Assembly (NCBI GenBank): GCA_051881315.1
Contig: JBJEPQ010000029.1
Span: 1 to 64,000 of the forward strand
Direction: 5' to 3'
Source of the DNA: CAG-488 sp051881315
GTDB lineage: Bacteria; Bacillota; Clostridia; Oscillospirales; Acutalibacteraceae
DNA: 64,000 bases
Shown: piece after piece, positions 15,384 through 25,354 of the stretch
How positions within the stretch are numbered: position 1 is the first letter of the stretch
How the letters are laid out: the number at the start of each line of letters is the position of its first letter
Position numbers and translations under genes: made by a program
The notes under the pieces: generated by a model
Databases searched by the model: none
Told to the model about the DNA's origin: nothing
Seen by the model: the letters and a program-made list of their open reading frames with translations, nothing else

Positions 15384-16799
15384 ATGAAAAACAACAAAAT
15401 ACTTGCTATAGTAGCTTTGATTTTTTTGAATATAATTGCCGGATATCTTGTTTTTACCGGGACCTTCGGAGGAGCATCGAAGTTTGACAGAACCGTCGAA
15501 AAAGCTCAATACTACTACGATCATAAGCTTTATGCTAAGTCTGTTGAAAAATATGATGAAGCATTGGCAATTAAAGATTCGGTAGATGTATGTATAGCAA
15601 AAATAAATGTCTATGACGCAGGACTTGAATACGGTGAGTTTACAAGCACTGTGGATATTGATACAGATCTTGATGAAATGATCAAGGACTATTACAAGGA
15701 AACAAAAGTTTATGAAAGAGCCTGTGAGTTTTATTTAAAATATGAGGAATACGAATCGTGTGTAGATTGTCTGAAGCAAGCTAAAAGCAGAGGTCTTAAA
15801 TCTGACAAGCTTAATGAATTGACAGAGAAAATACGTTATACATTTGAGACGGATTACACAATGTATAATCATGTCTACAGCGAATGTAATAAAACATATG
15901 TTGTTGAGACAAACGGAGCATGCTCGATCATCAAAGCAAACGGAGAAAATGCAATTCCCGGAACATATATTTGGGCAACAAATTTCAGTAATGCCATTAC
16001 TGTGGGTGACGATACTTTTAAGTATGCCATTGTGTCAAAATTTGACAGCAAGGGAAACAAGATCACCTATATTGTGGATAATAACGGAACAAAATTGCTT
16101 TATCTTGATTCTGCCGTAACAGGTGCGTCTCCCATTGTAAGCGTAAACACAGGGAAAAATGAAACATCGCTCATTTTTTCCGGCAGAACGGGTGACAAAT
16201 ACTATTTTTACAAATTTGATCCAACATCGGAAACCGTTAAACAGCTTAGCGGACCGTATATGTTTGCAGGAACCTATCGCAACAATGTTGCGCCAGTTCA
16301 GATCTCAAAGAACGAGTGGAAGCTGATTAACGGCGACGGAAAACAGATCGGATCAACGTTTACGGATATTGTTGTAAATGATGCCGGAGAGTGTGCGCCG
16401 AAAAACTTAATTTTTGCTGCAGAAAACGGAAAACACCACCTTTATAAGCTGGAGGGAGAAAAGCTCTCGGCGGTCGGAAATTTGACCTGTGACGGAGCAA
16501 AAGCGTTTGTTGACGGAACATTTGCCGCAGTCAAATTCGGCGATAAGTGGGGATATGTCGATTCAAAGGGCAAGGTAGTAATAAACGCAAAATATGAAGA
16601 AGCACGTTCATTTTCATGCGGTTTGGCAGGAGTTAAAGAAAACGGTGTGTGGAACTTTATCAATGAAAAAGGAACCACGGTTATAAACACAGGCTTCGAT
16701 AATGTTGTTGACTTCGGAACGTCGGGAAAATGTTTTGTTGAGGCGAAAGGATACTGGTCGAGCATACAGCTTTATTATGTTGATGAAGCCAAGGGGTGA
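15384..16799 (+). CDS. Membrane-anchored WG-repeat protein with TPR-like N-terminus
   Basis: This 471-residue protein has an N-terminal membrane anchor (ILAIVALIFLNIIAGYLVF), a helical TPR-like part at about 35-155 (KAQYYYDHKLYAKSVEKYDE), and a beta-rich remainder ending in WG repeats (FGDKWGYVDSKGKVVINAKY and ENGVWNFINEKGTTVI). WG repeats occur in many Clostridia surface proteins with unclear roles. The place between tadV and the tadE-like gene, and an AAAGGAG site, suggest a pilus-associated envelope protein. The TPR part may act like TadD, a known Tad lipoprotein with TPRs; that is inference. Confidence 0.75.
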   Translation: MKNNKILAIVALIFLNIIAGYLVFTGTFGGASKFDRTVEKAQYYYDHKLYAKSVEKYDEALAIKDSVDVCIAKINVYDAGLEYGEFTSTVDIDTDLDEMIKDYYKETKVYERACEFYLKYEEYESCVDCLKQAKSRGLKSDKLNELTEKIRYTFETDYTMYNHVYSECNKTYVVETNGACSIIKANGENAIPGTYIWATNFSNAITVGDDTFKYAIVSKFDSKGNKITYIVDNNGTKLLYLDSAVTGASPIVSVNTGKNETSLIFSGRTGDKYYFYKFDPTSETVKQLSGPYMFAGTYRNNVAPVQISKNEWKLINGDGKQIGSTFTDIVVNDAGECAPKNLIFAAENGKHHLYKLEGEKLSAVGNLTCDGAKAFVDGTFAAVKFGDKWGYVDSKGKVVINAKYEEARSFSCGLAGVKENGVWNFINEKGTTVINTGFDNVVDFGTSGKCFVEAKGYWSSIQLYYVDEAKG

Positions 16800-16806
16800 A
16801 TGATAG

Positions 16807-18432
16807 GTGAAGCGACTGTTGAAAAGAGAAAAAGGCGAAATGATGGTTGAAGCGTCGCTTGTGTTGACGGTTGTAATCGTTGTCATTGTGTCTTTGGCAT
16901 ATCTCGGACTGATTATGTATCATCAGACGTTAATCACATCAACCGCTAATCAGACTGCATCCAATATTGCACAGGTTTACAGCAACAGCAGCAAGGATCC
17001 CGTTACGGGGTATATAGATGTTTCAAACCTGGACAATGACGGAATGGTCAATAAAATGAAAAATCAGGCATATGCGGATGTTATAAAAGAAAAGGCAGAG
17101 TGGTATTCCAAATACAGACTTGCGAAGGGAAACTTTCTGAAATCCGAGGAACCTGAAATTGATGTGAAAATAGAGAATAAAAACGGAGCTTTGCTCAGAG
17201 CACAGGTAGTTGTTACCGTGGAAGAGGACTATGAATTGCCTTTTGTTCAGCTTTTGGGAATGGAAAAGCCGACAATTAAATACAAGGCAACAGGCAGAGC
17301 CGATTGCTACGAGATACTGGACTATGTCAATGTAGTCGAAGCTGTTGATAAAATTGATGTTACCGAAAATTTCAAGGTCAATTTTTACAACAAGGACAAT
17401 TCGCTTTTCAAGACAGTTGAGGTAATGCATGATATGAGCATTGCCGACACAATGAAGCTGTCCAATGCGGAGCAGACAAAGTTCCCTGCCGATCCGACGC
17501 TTAACGGACAGAAGTTTTACCGCTGGAAAACAGAAACAGGCGAAACTTTTGACGAGAACACGGTCGTTTCGGGCGATATGAATGTTTACGCGGAATATGA
17601 CTGCATAGTTAATTTTATGAATTATGACGGCAATGCCGCGCTTTACCAAATTTTTGCCCACAGAAACCAGCCGTTCTCCAACAGCGGAAACAGCTTGCCG
17701 GCAGCACCGCCCGAAGAGGGCGACAACAAGTTCTATTGCTGGTGGTACAACAATGCGGAATTTACCGTCAACACCAAAATACCGGACTCGGATTCTATAA
17801 CTGTAAATATCAGAAAATATCTGTGGGTCAAGTATGACGGAAACGGCGGAAGCGTAAGTCCGAACAGAGTCTTTGTTGCACCGGGAAATGCAATCGGAAA
17901 TATGCCGATACCGTCGCGCGGCGGATACAGCTTCAGCGGTTGGTTCAATGCAGTCAACGGCGGAACTCGGCATTACGCTCAAACGATCCTTAACAGTAAT
18001 ATATGGCTGTTTGCACACTGGACTTGCACTCATCCGAGCAGCTACACAGTGGTTCTGAACAATGACTGCACTCGATATGAATACAAAGAATACTGTTCTG
18101 TTTGCAATGCCGAATTGAAGCACAAAATTAAACATGGTGAGCATAATTTTAATGGACGTTGTGGAACAGATCACGAATTAATTCCTTACAGAATAATGGC
18201 AACACATCATGGCACTAAATCAAGTAGAGGATACCACATTATATGTACAAAATGTCATCAAAATCGTATGGTCAAAGATGGTGAATACGGATACTATTGT
18301 ACTGAACATTATGTAAATTATGAAGCAAGAAAAACAGTTAAAGACATGTGGTGGTATGATAATTCTGATCTCGTTCCAGGGTATGTTTGTGATAAACCCC
18401 AAAAACAGAAGATAAATAATACCGGTGGGTGA
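16807..18432 (+). CDS. TadE-like pseudopilin with InlB-type repeats and Cys-rich tail
   Basis: The N-terminus (KREKGEMMVEASLVLTVVIV) is a TadE-type prepilin segment with the conserved Glu in VEAS. A TadE-like domain runs to about residue 170. Beyond it come Listeria-Bacteroides/InlB-type repeats: FYRWKTETGETFDENTVVSG, FYCWWYNNAEF and GGYSFSGWFNAVNGGTRHYA. The last 130 residues contain CxxC pairs (CSVCNAEL, CTKCHQNR). TadE proteins normally have 150-200 residues, so this one carries a 350-residue surface extension, perhaps a pilus-tip adhesin. The DNA behind about 18125 is more AT-rich than what precedes it, hinting that the tail was added later. Confidence 0.8.
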   Translation: MKRLLKREKGEMMVEASLVLTVVIVVIVSLAYLGLIMYHQTLITSTANQTASNIAQVYSNSSKDPVTGYIDVSNLDNDGMVNKMKNQAYADVIKEKAEWYSKYRLAKGNFLKSEEPEIDVKIENKNGALLRAQVVVTVEEDYELPFVQLLGMEKPTIKYKATGRADCYEILDYVNVVEAVDKIDVTENFKVNFYNKDNSLFKTVEVMHDMSIADTMKLSNAEQTKFPADPTLNGQKFYRWKTETGETFDENTVVSGDMNVYAEYDCIVNFMNYDGNAALYQIFAHRNQPFSNSGNSLPAAPPEEGDNKFYCWWYNNAEFTVNTKIPDSDSITVNIRKYLWVKYDGNGGSVSPNRVFVAPGNAIGNMPIPSRGGYSFSGWFNAVNGGTRHYAQTILNSNIWLFAHWTCTHPSSYTVVLNNDCTRYEYKEYCSVCNAELKHKIKHGEHNFNGRCGTDHELIPYRIMATHHGTKSSRGYHIICTKCHQNRMVKDGEYGYYCTEHYVNYEARKTVKDMWWYDNSDLVPGYVCDKPQKQKINNTGG

Positions 18433-18438
18433 TATTTT

Positions 18439-19140
18439 TTGAAGAGAACAAGAATAGTTTTTTCAATTATAAGTATTATATTGATACTATCCGGAGCCGC
18501 GCTTCGAATTTTCTGCTCGTTTTCCGGTAAGAAAGTCGAAAAAAAAGAAAACGCTCCGAAGACCGAAGTGACGGATATTCTGAACGCTTCTACCGGCGAA
18601 GAAATAAAGAAAATAGCCAAAGAAAACGGATTTAAAGTTCTTGATACGGAATCGGGCATTGAGGTAGACGGATACAAGCTGTTCGGATATGAAGCCTTTA
18701 TCAGCGTTACATTAAATTCCGACAACAGCGTAAATGAATTTGTGTGTGAGAGTTATCCGTACTTAACAGAGATAAATAATAACGAAGAAGATTTGAAAAT
18801 CAGCACAGAGGATTTAAAATCCAAATCTCTCAAAACGCTTGAAAAGTTTTCGGGAAGATTCAACACCTCTTACGATAAATTTTATATTATTGAAAAGCCC
18901 AAAGAAGGAAAACAAAATTATTATGACAAGAACTCTTTGGACTCGTATCAGGCGATTATAAACGGGGACGCATGGCTCGAGCTTAGTATCAAAGATAAAA
19001 ACGGTGATATTTGGTTATACAGGGAGCTTGGGGATTCGTTATATGGTGTGATTTTTAAACTTTACAGAACGGTTAATTCCGAGGATACAAAGTATATGAA
19101 TTACGATATAGATTTATCACAGGGAAATTCGAAAGGATAA
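18439..19140 (+). CDS. Hypothetical membrane-anchored protein in the pilus operon
   Basis: This 233-residue protein has an N-terminal hydrophobic segment (IVFSIISIILILSGAALRIF) with a Cys directly after it, which resembles but does not match a strict lipobox, then a soluble part of mixed helices and strands. The TTG at 18439 is the likely start, with GGTGGG before it. I recognise no family. It sits between two pseudopilin-like genes, so it is probably exported and connected with the pilus. Confidence 0.65.
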   Translation: MKRTRIVFSIISIILILSGAALRIFCSFSGKKVEKKENAPKTEVTDILNASTGEEIKKIAKENGFKVLDTESGIEVDGYKLFGYEAFISVTLNSDNSVNEFVCESYPYLTEINNNEEDLKISTEDLKSKSLKTLEKFSGRFNTSYDKFYIIEKPKEGKQNYYDKNSLDSYQAIINGDAWLELSIKDKNGDIWLYRELGDSLYGVIFKLYRTVNSEDTKYMNYDIDLSQGNSKG

Positions 19141-19145
19141 ACAAA

Positions 19146-20864
19146 ATGAGCGGCTTTTTGAATAAAACAAAAGGTGTTATAACTGTTTTTATCTCGCTGT
19201 TGCTTATGTCGGTGCTCTCTTTCGGCACTCTTGTCATTGAGGCGGGAAGATATCAGAGCGCAAAAAATCAGCTCTCCGAGGTAAATATAAGTGCGGCAAC
19301 ATCGGTACTTTCAAATTATGATATGGATTTGTATCAGCGTTTCGGTATCCTTGCCTTTACCGATGACAATGACACAAAGACAAATTTCAGCGAAAATGTT
19401 TATTTTGATTCCGATCTGAATGCAGGCTACCGCGGCAATAACGCAACTTGCTTATACAGGATTTCAGACGCAAAAATGACCGGCTTTTATAACCTGACAT
19501 ATCCCTCTGTTTTGAAGCGCCAGATTCTTTCAAAATCAAAATATCTCAGAAGTACATATTCGTATGCTGTCAATACAAATAATGTTAATTCATTTTTAGG
19601 CTCATTTATGTCAAAGTGCAGCACGGTAACGCCGATTTTGCAGTCTGCAATAAGCGGTTCAAATCCCACGGGCATTTTTTCCGCAGCTTGCTCAAGAGTG
19701 GAGTCTGCGTTTACCGATCTTAAAATTTATGATGAGGGCTGCACGGCAAACCTCTCTTCCTCGGAAACATCTATTCTCCCGTCCAAAACGGGAACGGTAA
19801 AGGATATTGTTCCCGACAGCGAGATTGAAGCAATCCAGGCAACTCTTGACGATGCAAAAACCGTTGTCCCTGCTTACTCTTCTTCAATCGGAAATGTCAG
19901 CGCTGTGAATGAGGATAATGAAAGCACGGCGGCGGTGAGCATAAATTATTCCGGAATTCGAGAGAAAATGAAAAATCAGCGTGTCACGGGAAGCGGCGGT
20001 CTTGCCGATATTGCTTTGAACACGGTTTCTTCCATGCAAAACGTTCTGGCACAGCTATCGTCCGGTGACGGCGCACAGGTCAATCTTATGGTTAATTCAT
20101 ATATTGCAAAGCATTGTGCAAACAGAACCTATATTCCCAACGGCTTTTCGGGAGCAACGGATTCAAGGGCAACCGACAATTTTGTTTCAGCGTGCGCCGA
20201 ATACATTTTCTGCGGTTCGGGCAGTGAAAAAGAAAATCAGGAAGCTGCCTACTGGATGATTTTTTATATGAGATTTGTTGACAACCTCAACTGTATTTCA
20301 AACATAGGACGGCTTTCCGCCGGTTCTGCCGCACTAAAGGTTTTACTGGCATATTATGAATCCCTGATAGATTTGGAGCTTATGACCTCGTATAAAAACG
20401 AGACCTCTGTTCCTATGACAAAAACAAGTCTGTTTCTTGATCCGTCAAGTATTGTGTCGTTTAACGCATTTACAAGAACCTGCGACATTTTGGATGTTTT
20501 GAAAAATCAAATAAGATCGGTTAAAACGGTGCAAAAGTCCGTCGGCGATACTCAGGTTAACTGTTACACCGTTAACGGCTCTGATAATGCAGGTTACAGT
20601 GATTATATCGCCGCGTCTTTATGGTTTGTGTCAAACGCAGACAAGCTTATGCGGCTTTCAGACATTATCCAACTTGAGATGAGATATAAACAGGCTCATA
20701 TTTTGGGAGAGACAGTTTCATTCAGATCAAAAAATTATTATACATACTGTCGTGTTGAAACAAACGCAACCTTCAGCACGCTTTTGCCCGTAATATCAAT
20801 TAACGGAGGCGGCAACGCATTATCCGTAACATCTTTTAAAAGCATAAAATACGTCGGTTTCTGA
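19146..20864 (+). CDS. TadG-like pilus protein (DUF5702 type)
   Basis: This 572-residue protein starts with a basic stretch and one membrane helix (KGVITVFISLLLMSVLSFGT), followed by LVIEAGRYQSAKNQLSEVNI, a pattern of TadG/DUF5702-like proteins in Clostridia Tad loci. The long remainder is extracytoplasmic by prediction. TadG is thought to anchor or join the pilus to the cell envelope. It stands 5 bp behind the previous gene and 16 bp before the next pseudopilin, in one operon. Confidence 0.75.
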   Translation: MSGFLNKTKGVITVFISLLLMSVLSFGTLVIEAGRYQSAKNQLSEVNISAATSVLSNYDMDLYQRFGILAFTDDNDTKTNFSENVYFDSDLNAGYRGNNATCLYRISDAKMTGFYNLTYPSVLKRQILSKSKYLRSTYSYAVNTNNVNSFLGSFMSKCSTVTPILQSAISGSNPTGIFSAACSRVESAFTDLKIYDEGCTANLSSSETSILPSKTGTVKDIVPDSEIEAIQATLDDAKTVVPAYSSSIGNVSAVNEDNESTAAVSINYSGIREKMKNQRVTGSGGLADIALNTVSSMQNVLAQLSSGDGAQVNLMVNSYIAKHCANRTYIPNGFSGATDSRATDNFVSACAEYIFCGSGSEKENQEAAYWMIFYMRFVDNLNCISNIGRLSAGSAALKVLLAYYESLIDLELMTSYKNETSVPMTKTSLFLDPSSIVSFNAFTRTCDILDVLKNQIRSVKTVQKSVGDTQVNCYTVNGSDNAGYSDYIAASLWFVSNADKLMRLSDIIQLEMRYKQAHILGETVSFRSKNYYTYCRVETNATFSTLLPVISINGGGNALSVTSFKSIKYVGF

Positions 20865-20880
20865 TTTGGTGGTGAAAACA

Positions 20881-22746
20881 ATGAAAAAAGAAAAAGCGGC
20901 TTTAACCGTGGAAGCGTCACTGACTCTGACCATGTTTATGTTCTTCGTGCTTTTTCTGTTGAGCTTTAACAGGGTTTACAGCGCACAGAATACAGTTAGC
21001 CATGCTACTTTACAGGCTGCAGACGCCGTTTCGGCGGAATCAATGCTTCGTGCAAATTCAACGGAGCAAAACATTGCAGATCTGCTTATAGTTTCAAATC
21101 ATATCTACGCCGGCGACACGATACCCGCTTCTGCGGTTGAAAAACTTACGAATAACAATATCGTGGAGGTTGCAAGAAAAGATTTTATCGCCGCCATTGC
21201 CGAGTCCGAAGCAAAGGCGGACGCTGTGCTGAAAAAATACGGCGTCAAAAACGGAATTTCCGGTATAGATTTTTCCGGATGTTCCTACAATGCAGATACC
21301 GGCGAAACTATCGTTTATGTCAAATATACGGTTGAACTTCAATTCCCTATGCTCGGATTTAAGGAATTCCCGATGACTAAGGCGGCAAAGGTAAACAATA
21401 TGGGCAAGGAAACCTATACCGTTACCGTTAAGTCGGCGGATGCAAGCATGGGCACGACAAGCGGTACCGTCAAGGTGAGAAAAGGTGAATCTACAACCAT
21501 TGCGGCTTATCCAAATTACGGCTTTAAATTTAACGGTTGGCTTGAGGGAGGATCCGATAATCCCAAAACGCTGACAAACATAAATTGTGACTTAACGTTT
21601 ACCGCAACTTTTGTAAGGACAAGCTATTCCGTTAACGGAACGGTCAATAACAGCGAATATGGAAGTGTATCGGGAAGCGGTGCATATAAGCTTAATGAAA
21701 TTGCAACTTTGACCGCAAGGCCGAGAGTTCAGGGCGGTTATAATTTCCTCGGATGGGACGAAAACGGAAACGATCAAATTGATCCGGGAGAACCTACAAG
21801 CGAAACTCTCAGTATTAAGGTCAGACGAGATGTGAATGTAAAAGCAATTTTCAAGCCTAATCAGTTTACGGTGCATGTTCAAACGGGAGGAAGAGGAATA
21901 GGCATTTTGACTGCCGGAGGAAAAACTCAGCGTACTACCACTACCGCCGGAAACGCTGTCAGCGTGACGCTTGATTTCAATACCCCGTTTGTAATTGATG
22001 CCGAAAGCAACAATTTCCTGTTTACAGGCTGGTCCGGTTCAAATTCCTCTCAGACAAAGAGGCAGGAAGTTCGAGTTCCCGTAGGCGGAGGTACATATAT
22101 TGCAAACTTTGCCGAACCGTATATAAGAATTACACCGAGATTTAATCATGCTAACTGGAACGAGACCTCAAGCAATTATAGCAGCGGAGGATCAGGCTTG
22201 ATACAAAATATCAACAAGTCCGAACAGTTAAAAATAGAAACAAATTTAAAAAATGTCAGCTTCAAGTGGAAATCAGACAGCGATGCAGTAAAAGTAGATT
22301 CTAACGGAAGAATAACGGCAAATAAACCCGGAAGGGCAAGAATTACGGTTACCGCTTCGGACGGAACTGTCGGATCTGTAACTGTTACGACAAAATACCT
22401 TGTAACATCGGCTGAGTACCGAATAAATAAATACGCAAACGATGCATACAGATACAGATATTATCTACCGGATACGGTATCAAATTATTCTTATAAGGGA
22501 CTTAATTTCTCCAGTTCAGTCGGCTGGTTCTACAGATATCTGCTCGTTGACAGCTTGGACGGATGCGTGACTATTGGACCGGGACAGACCACCAAAGGCA
22601 AAAATCTTCACAAGAGTTCAAAATTTGGTTATGTTATGCACGGAACAAATCCGTCGGATCAGACGGCATATTGCTTTGAATATGGAGACATAGGCGATAT
22701 TCCGTTCTTTAACAAGGGCATTGTAATCGACTCAATTGAAGGATAA
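20881..22746 (+). CDS. TadE-like pseudopilin with InlB-type and Ig-like domains
   Basis: The N-terminus (KKEKAALTVEASLTLTMFMF) again has the TVEAS pilin-type segment. After a TadE-like part (to about 175) there are InlB-type repeats (YGFKFNGWLEGGSDN, YNFLGWDENGNDQ, NFLFTGWSGSN) and a Big2-like Ig domain near 460-510 (VDSNGRITANKPGRARITVT). The 621-residue length again far exceeds normal TadE. I choose the ATG at 20881 because GGTGG lies 8 nt upstream, not the TTG at 20866. Together with the gene at 16807 it gives two minor pilins with large display domains. Confidence 0.8.
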   Translation: MKKEKAALTVEASLTLTMFMFFVLFLLSFNRVYSAQNTVSHATLQAADAVSAESMLRANSTEQNIADLLIVSNHIYAGDTIPASAVEKLTNNNIVEVARKDFIAAIAESEAKADAVLKKYGVKNGISGIDFSGCSYNADTGETIVYVKYTVELQFPMLGFKEFPMTKAAKVNNMGKETYTVTVKSADASMGTTSGTVKVRKGESTTIAAYPNYGFKFNGWLEGGSDNPKTLTNINCDLTFTATFVRTSYSVNGTVNNSEYGSVSGSGAYKLNEIATLTARPRVQGGYNFLGWDENGNDQIDPGEPTSETLSIKVRRDVNVKAIFKPNQFTVHVQTGGRGIGILTAGGKTQRTTTTAGNAVSVTLDFNTPFVIDAESNNFLFTGWSGSNSSQTKRQEVRVPVGGGTYIANFAEPYIRITPRFNHANWNETSSNYSSGGSGLIQNINKSEQLKIETNLKNVSFKWKSDSDAVKVDSNGRITANKPGRARITVTASDGTVGSVTVTTKYLVTSAEYRINKYANDAYRYRYYLPDTVSNYSYKGLNFSSSVGWFYRYLLVDSLDGCVTIGPGQTTKGKNLHKSSKFGYVMHGTNPSDQTAYCFEYGDIGDIPFFNKGIVIDSIEG

Positions 22747-22768
22747 TGATTAAAGAAGGAGTTTATTT

Positions 22769-24487
22769 ATGAATTACAGTTTTGAAACACAGGGACCTGT
22801 TACATATCTTGTAGGTGAAGTTGAGCCGAAAGAGGTAATAGACTCTCTTACAATGGGTATGCTGTCCAACAACCATATAGTTGGATTTGCGCCCGTTCTC
22901 TATACCGAGCTTGACGGCAGACGCTTTTTGAAATATAACATTTCAGCAAAACTGACCGCTACGCAGTTCTTTTCGGGCAATATTACACCGATGAGAGCGG
23001 TTGAGGGCTTTAAAAATATCCTCAATGCAATCTGTATGGCGGATGATTATATGATTGACAGCTCCTGCTTTGACTTTAATGCCGACCGTGTCTTCATAAA
23101 CATTTCAAGCTGTGAGGTCGCAATGGTTTGTGTTCCGATAATTAAAACGCAGAATGTTAACGCAGAGGTTATAAATCTGTTTAAGCTTTTGCTGAATTCT
23201 TCAGGTTTGTATGATTCTCCCGATATGACGAAGATCAGAAGCTATATCGAAACACCTGAGACCTTCAATCTTTACAGCTTTAAAAATATTGTTGATACCT
23301 GGACTCCCGGTGTTTCGGCTCCTGCCGCGTCTTCTTCTCCGGCCTTTAAGACTTCTTCTGAATCGGCAGCTCCTGAAACCTTCCAATCGAATGTTCAGCA
23401 AAGTAGCTCAACAGGATATGTACGTCCTGTATTGAATAACGGTTTTTCTTCACAACACAGTCAGCCGCAGAACCAACTCGATTTTTGCGGAACTATTTCA
23501 ATGGATCAGGCGCCAAAAATCTTTGGAGGAACGAATGTCGCAGCTACCATTAACAGTCCCGTTGCGTCCGGCGGAGCAAGCGTCGAAAACAAAAATCCGC
23601 AGACCAAAGCTCCTGTTCAGCCATCTTTTGGTGCTCCAACGGCAAATGCGGCAAGACCGGCAAAACCGCCGATTATGTCGTCCCGTTCTCCGGTGTCTTC
23701 CGTAGGAACACACAATAAACCTGGCGTTGGTGAGGGCAAACCGATAACAGGGGCTAAACCTCAAATGCCGAATGATAAACGTATGACTCCCCAAAACGGA
23801 CAACCCGGTATTGCTATTCCGGGAAGACCTCAAATGCCGGGAAGTGTGCCTCAGCCCGTTAGCGCAACGGAAGAAAAACCATCGTTCTTCAAAAAACTTT
23901 TCCACCGCAATAAAGACAATAATGCTAAGTCTAATGCTAATAAAGAACAAAAGAAACCCATACACAGCGGTGCACCCCGTCCTGAACCGTCGTCATTTAA
24001 CAGACCTCCTGCGCCAATACAGGATTCAAGACAAAATATTCCGTACGGAAATTCGTCGTTCCAGGGCGCATACAATCAGGGTGCGTACGGTCAGGGAAGA
24101 CCTGTGGCACCTATATCCAATTCGTTTAACGAAACAACCGTTCTGAGCCCTATGTCGGGTGAGACTACGGTTCTCGGCGGTGGAAACGATATGGTGGGAC
24201 CGCATCTTACCAGAATAAAAACAGGAGAAAAAATCAGCATAAACAAGCCTGTTTTCAGAATCGGAAAAGAACGCAGTTATGTTGACTATTTCATAACGGA
24301 TAACACTGCAATCAGCCGCAGTCACGCAAATATAATCACCGCCGGAAACGAATTTTTTATTGAAGATACAAATTCAACAAATCATACATTTGTGAATGGC
24401 AAAATGGTCAACGCAAATGAAAAGATTAAACTTTCAAACGGTGACAATATTCGCTTGGCAAATGAGGAGTTTTGCTTTTCATATTGA
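22769..24487 (+). CDS. FHA-domain protein with DUF6382-like N-terminus and two ETTVL motifs
   Basis: This 572-residue protein has an N-terminal domain (about 1-175) resembling the DUF6382-type domain found with FHA domains, then a Pro/Ser/Gln-rich disordered linker (about 180-450). Two ETTVL motifs 10 residues apart follow (near 454-468), and a C-terminal FHA domain (about 480-572) has the expected FRIGKER, AISRSHANI and TNHTFVNGK elements. FHA domains bind phosphothreonine, and ETTVL resembles a phosphorylated ligand site, so the protein could bind itself or partners after kinase action. Its paralog lies at 34590. Two genes further on is the EssC-like ATPase, which also has an FHA domain. 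Confidence 0.85.
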   Translation: MNYSFETQGPVTYLVGEVEPKEVIDSLTMGMLSNNHIVGFAPVLYTELDGRRFLKYNISAKLTATQFFSGNITPMRAVEGFKNILNAICMADDYMIDSSCFDFNADRVFINISSCEVAMVCVPIIKTQNVNAEVINLFKLLLNSSGLYDSPDMTKIRSYIETPETFNLYSFKNIVDTWTPGVSAPAASSSPAFKTSSESAAPETFQSNVQQSSSTGYVRPVLNNGFSSQHSQPQNQLDFCGTISMDQAPKIFGGTNVAATINSPVASGGASVENKNPQTKAPVQPSFGAPTANAARPAKPPIMSSRSPVSSVGTHNKPGVGEGKPITGAKPQMPNDKRMTPQNGQPGIAIPGRPQMPGSVPQPVSATEEKPSFFKKLFHRNKDNNAKSNANKEQKKPIHSGAPRPEPSSFNRPPAPIQDSRQNIPYGNSSFQGAYNQGAYGQGRPVAPISNSFNETTVLSPMSGETTVLGGGNDMVGPHLTRIKTGEKISINKPVFRIGKERSYVDYFITDNTAISRSHANIITAGNEFFIEDTNSTNHTFVNGKMVNANEKIKLSNGDNIRLANEEFCFSY

Positions 24488-24576
24488 TTTTTTATTGTCA
24501 TTTGGCATTTAAAAATTTGCCGATGGTAAGAACGTTTAATTGTTATACAACAACAGAAGAGAAACGGGTGAAACAG

Positions 24577-25344
24577 TTGGAATTTATAATTTCTGCAAGC
24601 ACAGATATCGGAATAAAGAAACAGACGAACCAGGACAGTTTGACGGTAAAGAGAATTGATACCCCGGCAGGAAAAATGGTTTTGGCAGTTCTCTGCGACG
24701 GTATGGGAGGTCTGTCGAACGGCGAGGTTGCAAGTGCCAGCTTGATCAAAGCTTTTGAAAAATGGTTGTATGAAGATTTTGCGCTTGCTTTCGAAAACAG
24801 CTTTGATATAAATTCCGTCACACAAGCCTGGAATGAAATAGTTGTTGAAATGAATAAAAAAATTCAGCAATACGGACAGGAACACAATATAAGCCTGGGA
24901 ACTACCGTTACGGCAATGCTCATTACAGAAAATCAATATTTTATTCTTAATGTCGGAGACTCCCGTGTGTACGAAATTTCAGATAATTTGTATCAAATAA
25001 CAAATGATCAAACCTTGGTTGCAAAGGAGGTTTCGGAGGGCAAATTAACTCCTCAGGAAGCAGAAACAGATCCCAGACGCAGCGTTTTGTTGCAATGTTG
25101 CGGAGCTTCTACTGAGGTAGTTCCGGAATTTCATTATGGACAGACAAAAAAAGATACGGTGTTTTTGCTCTGTTCAGACGGTTTCAGACATCAAATTTCT
25201 CCCGAGGAAATATATTTAATGTTTGATCCTTCCCGTTTGCTTGACGAAACAACAATGAAAAATAGCATTGACTATTTAATAGAGCTTAACAAACAGAGAC
25301 TGGAAAATGATAATATTTCGGCAATATTGATAAGGACTTTTTAG
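24577..25344 (+). CDS. PP2C-family protein phosphatase
   Basis: The PP2C motifs are clear: TNQDSL, LAVLCDGMGGLSNGE, SLGTTVTAMLIT, NVGDSRVYEI, LCSDGFRHQI and ENDNISAILI. The protein is closely related to the phosphatase at 37936 (both share the segment with AETDPRRSVLLQC). The TTG at 24577 is chosen because LEFIIS then aligns with the paralog's MKFAIS and GGGTG lies 7 nt upstream; the GTG at 24568 is also possible. The 80 nt before it hold no gene. It is placed between the FHA protein and the secretion ATPase. Confidence 0.88.
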   Translation: MEFIISASTDIGIKKQTNQDSLTVKRIDTPAGKMVLAVLCDGMGGLSNGEVASASLIKAFEKWLYEDFALAFENSFDINSVTQAWNEIVVEMNKKIQQYGQEHNISLGTTVTAMLITENQYFILNVGDSRVYEISDNLYQITNDQTLVAKEVSEGKLTPQEAETDPRRSVLLQCCGASTEVVPEFHYGQTKKDTVFLLCSDGFRHQISPEEIYLMFDPSRLLDETTMKNSIDYLIELNKQRLENDNISAILIRTF

Positions 25345-25354
25345 GAGAAACAAT

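Noticed and set aside
17023..18174. Minus-strand frame of 383 codons
   Set aside because: It is antisense to the TadE-like gene, whose pilin-type N-terminus, repeats and operon position are convincing; the antisense text has no domain and no ribosome site.
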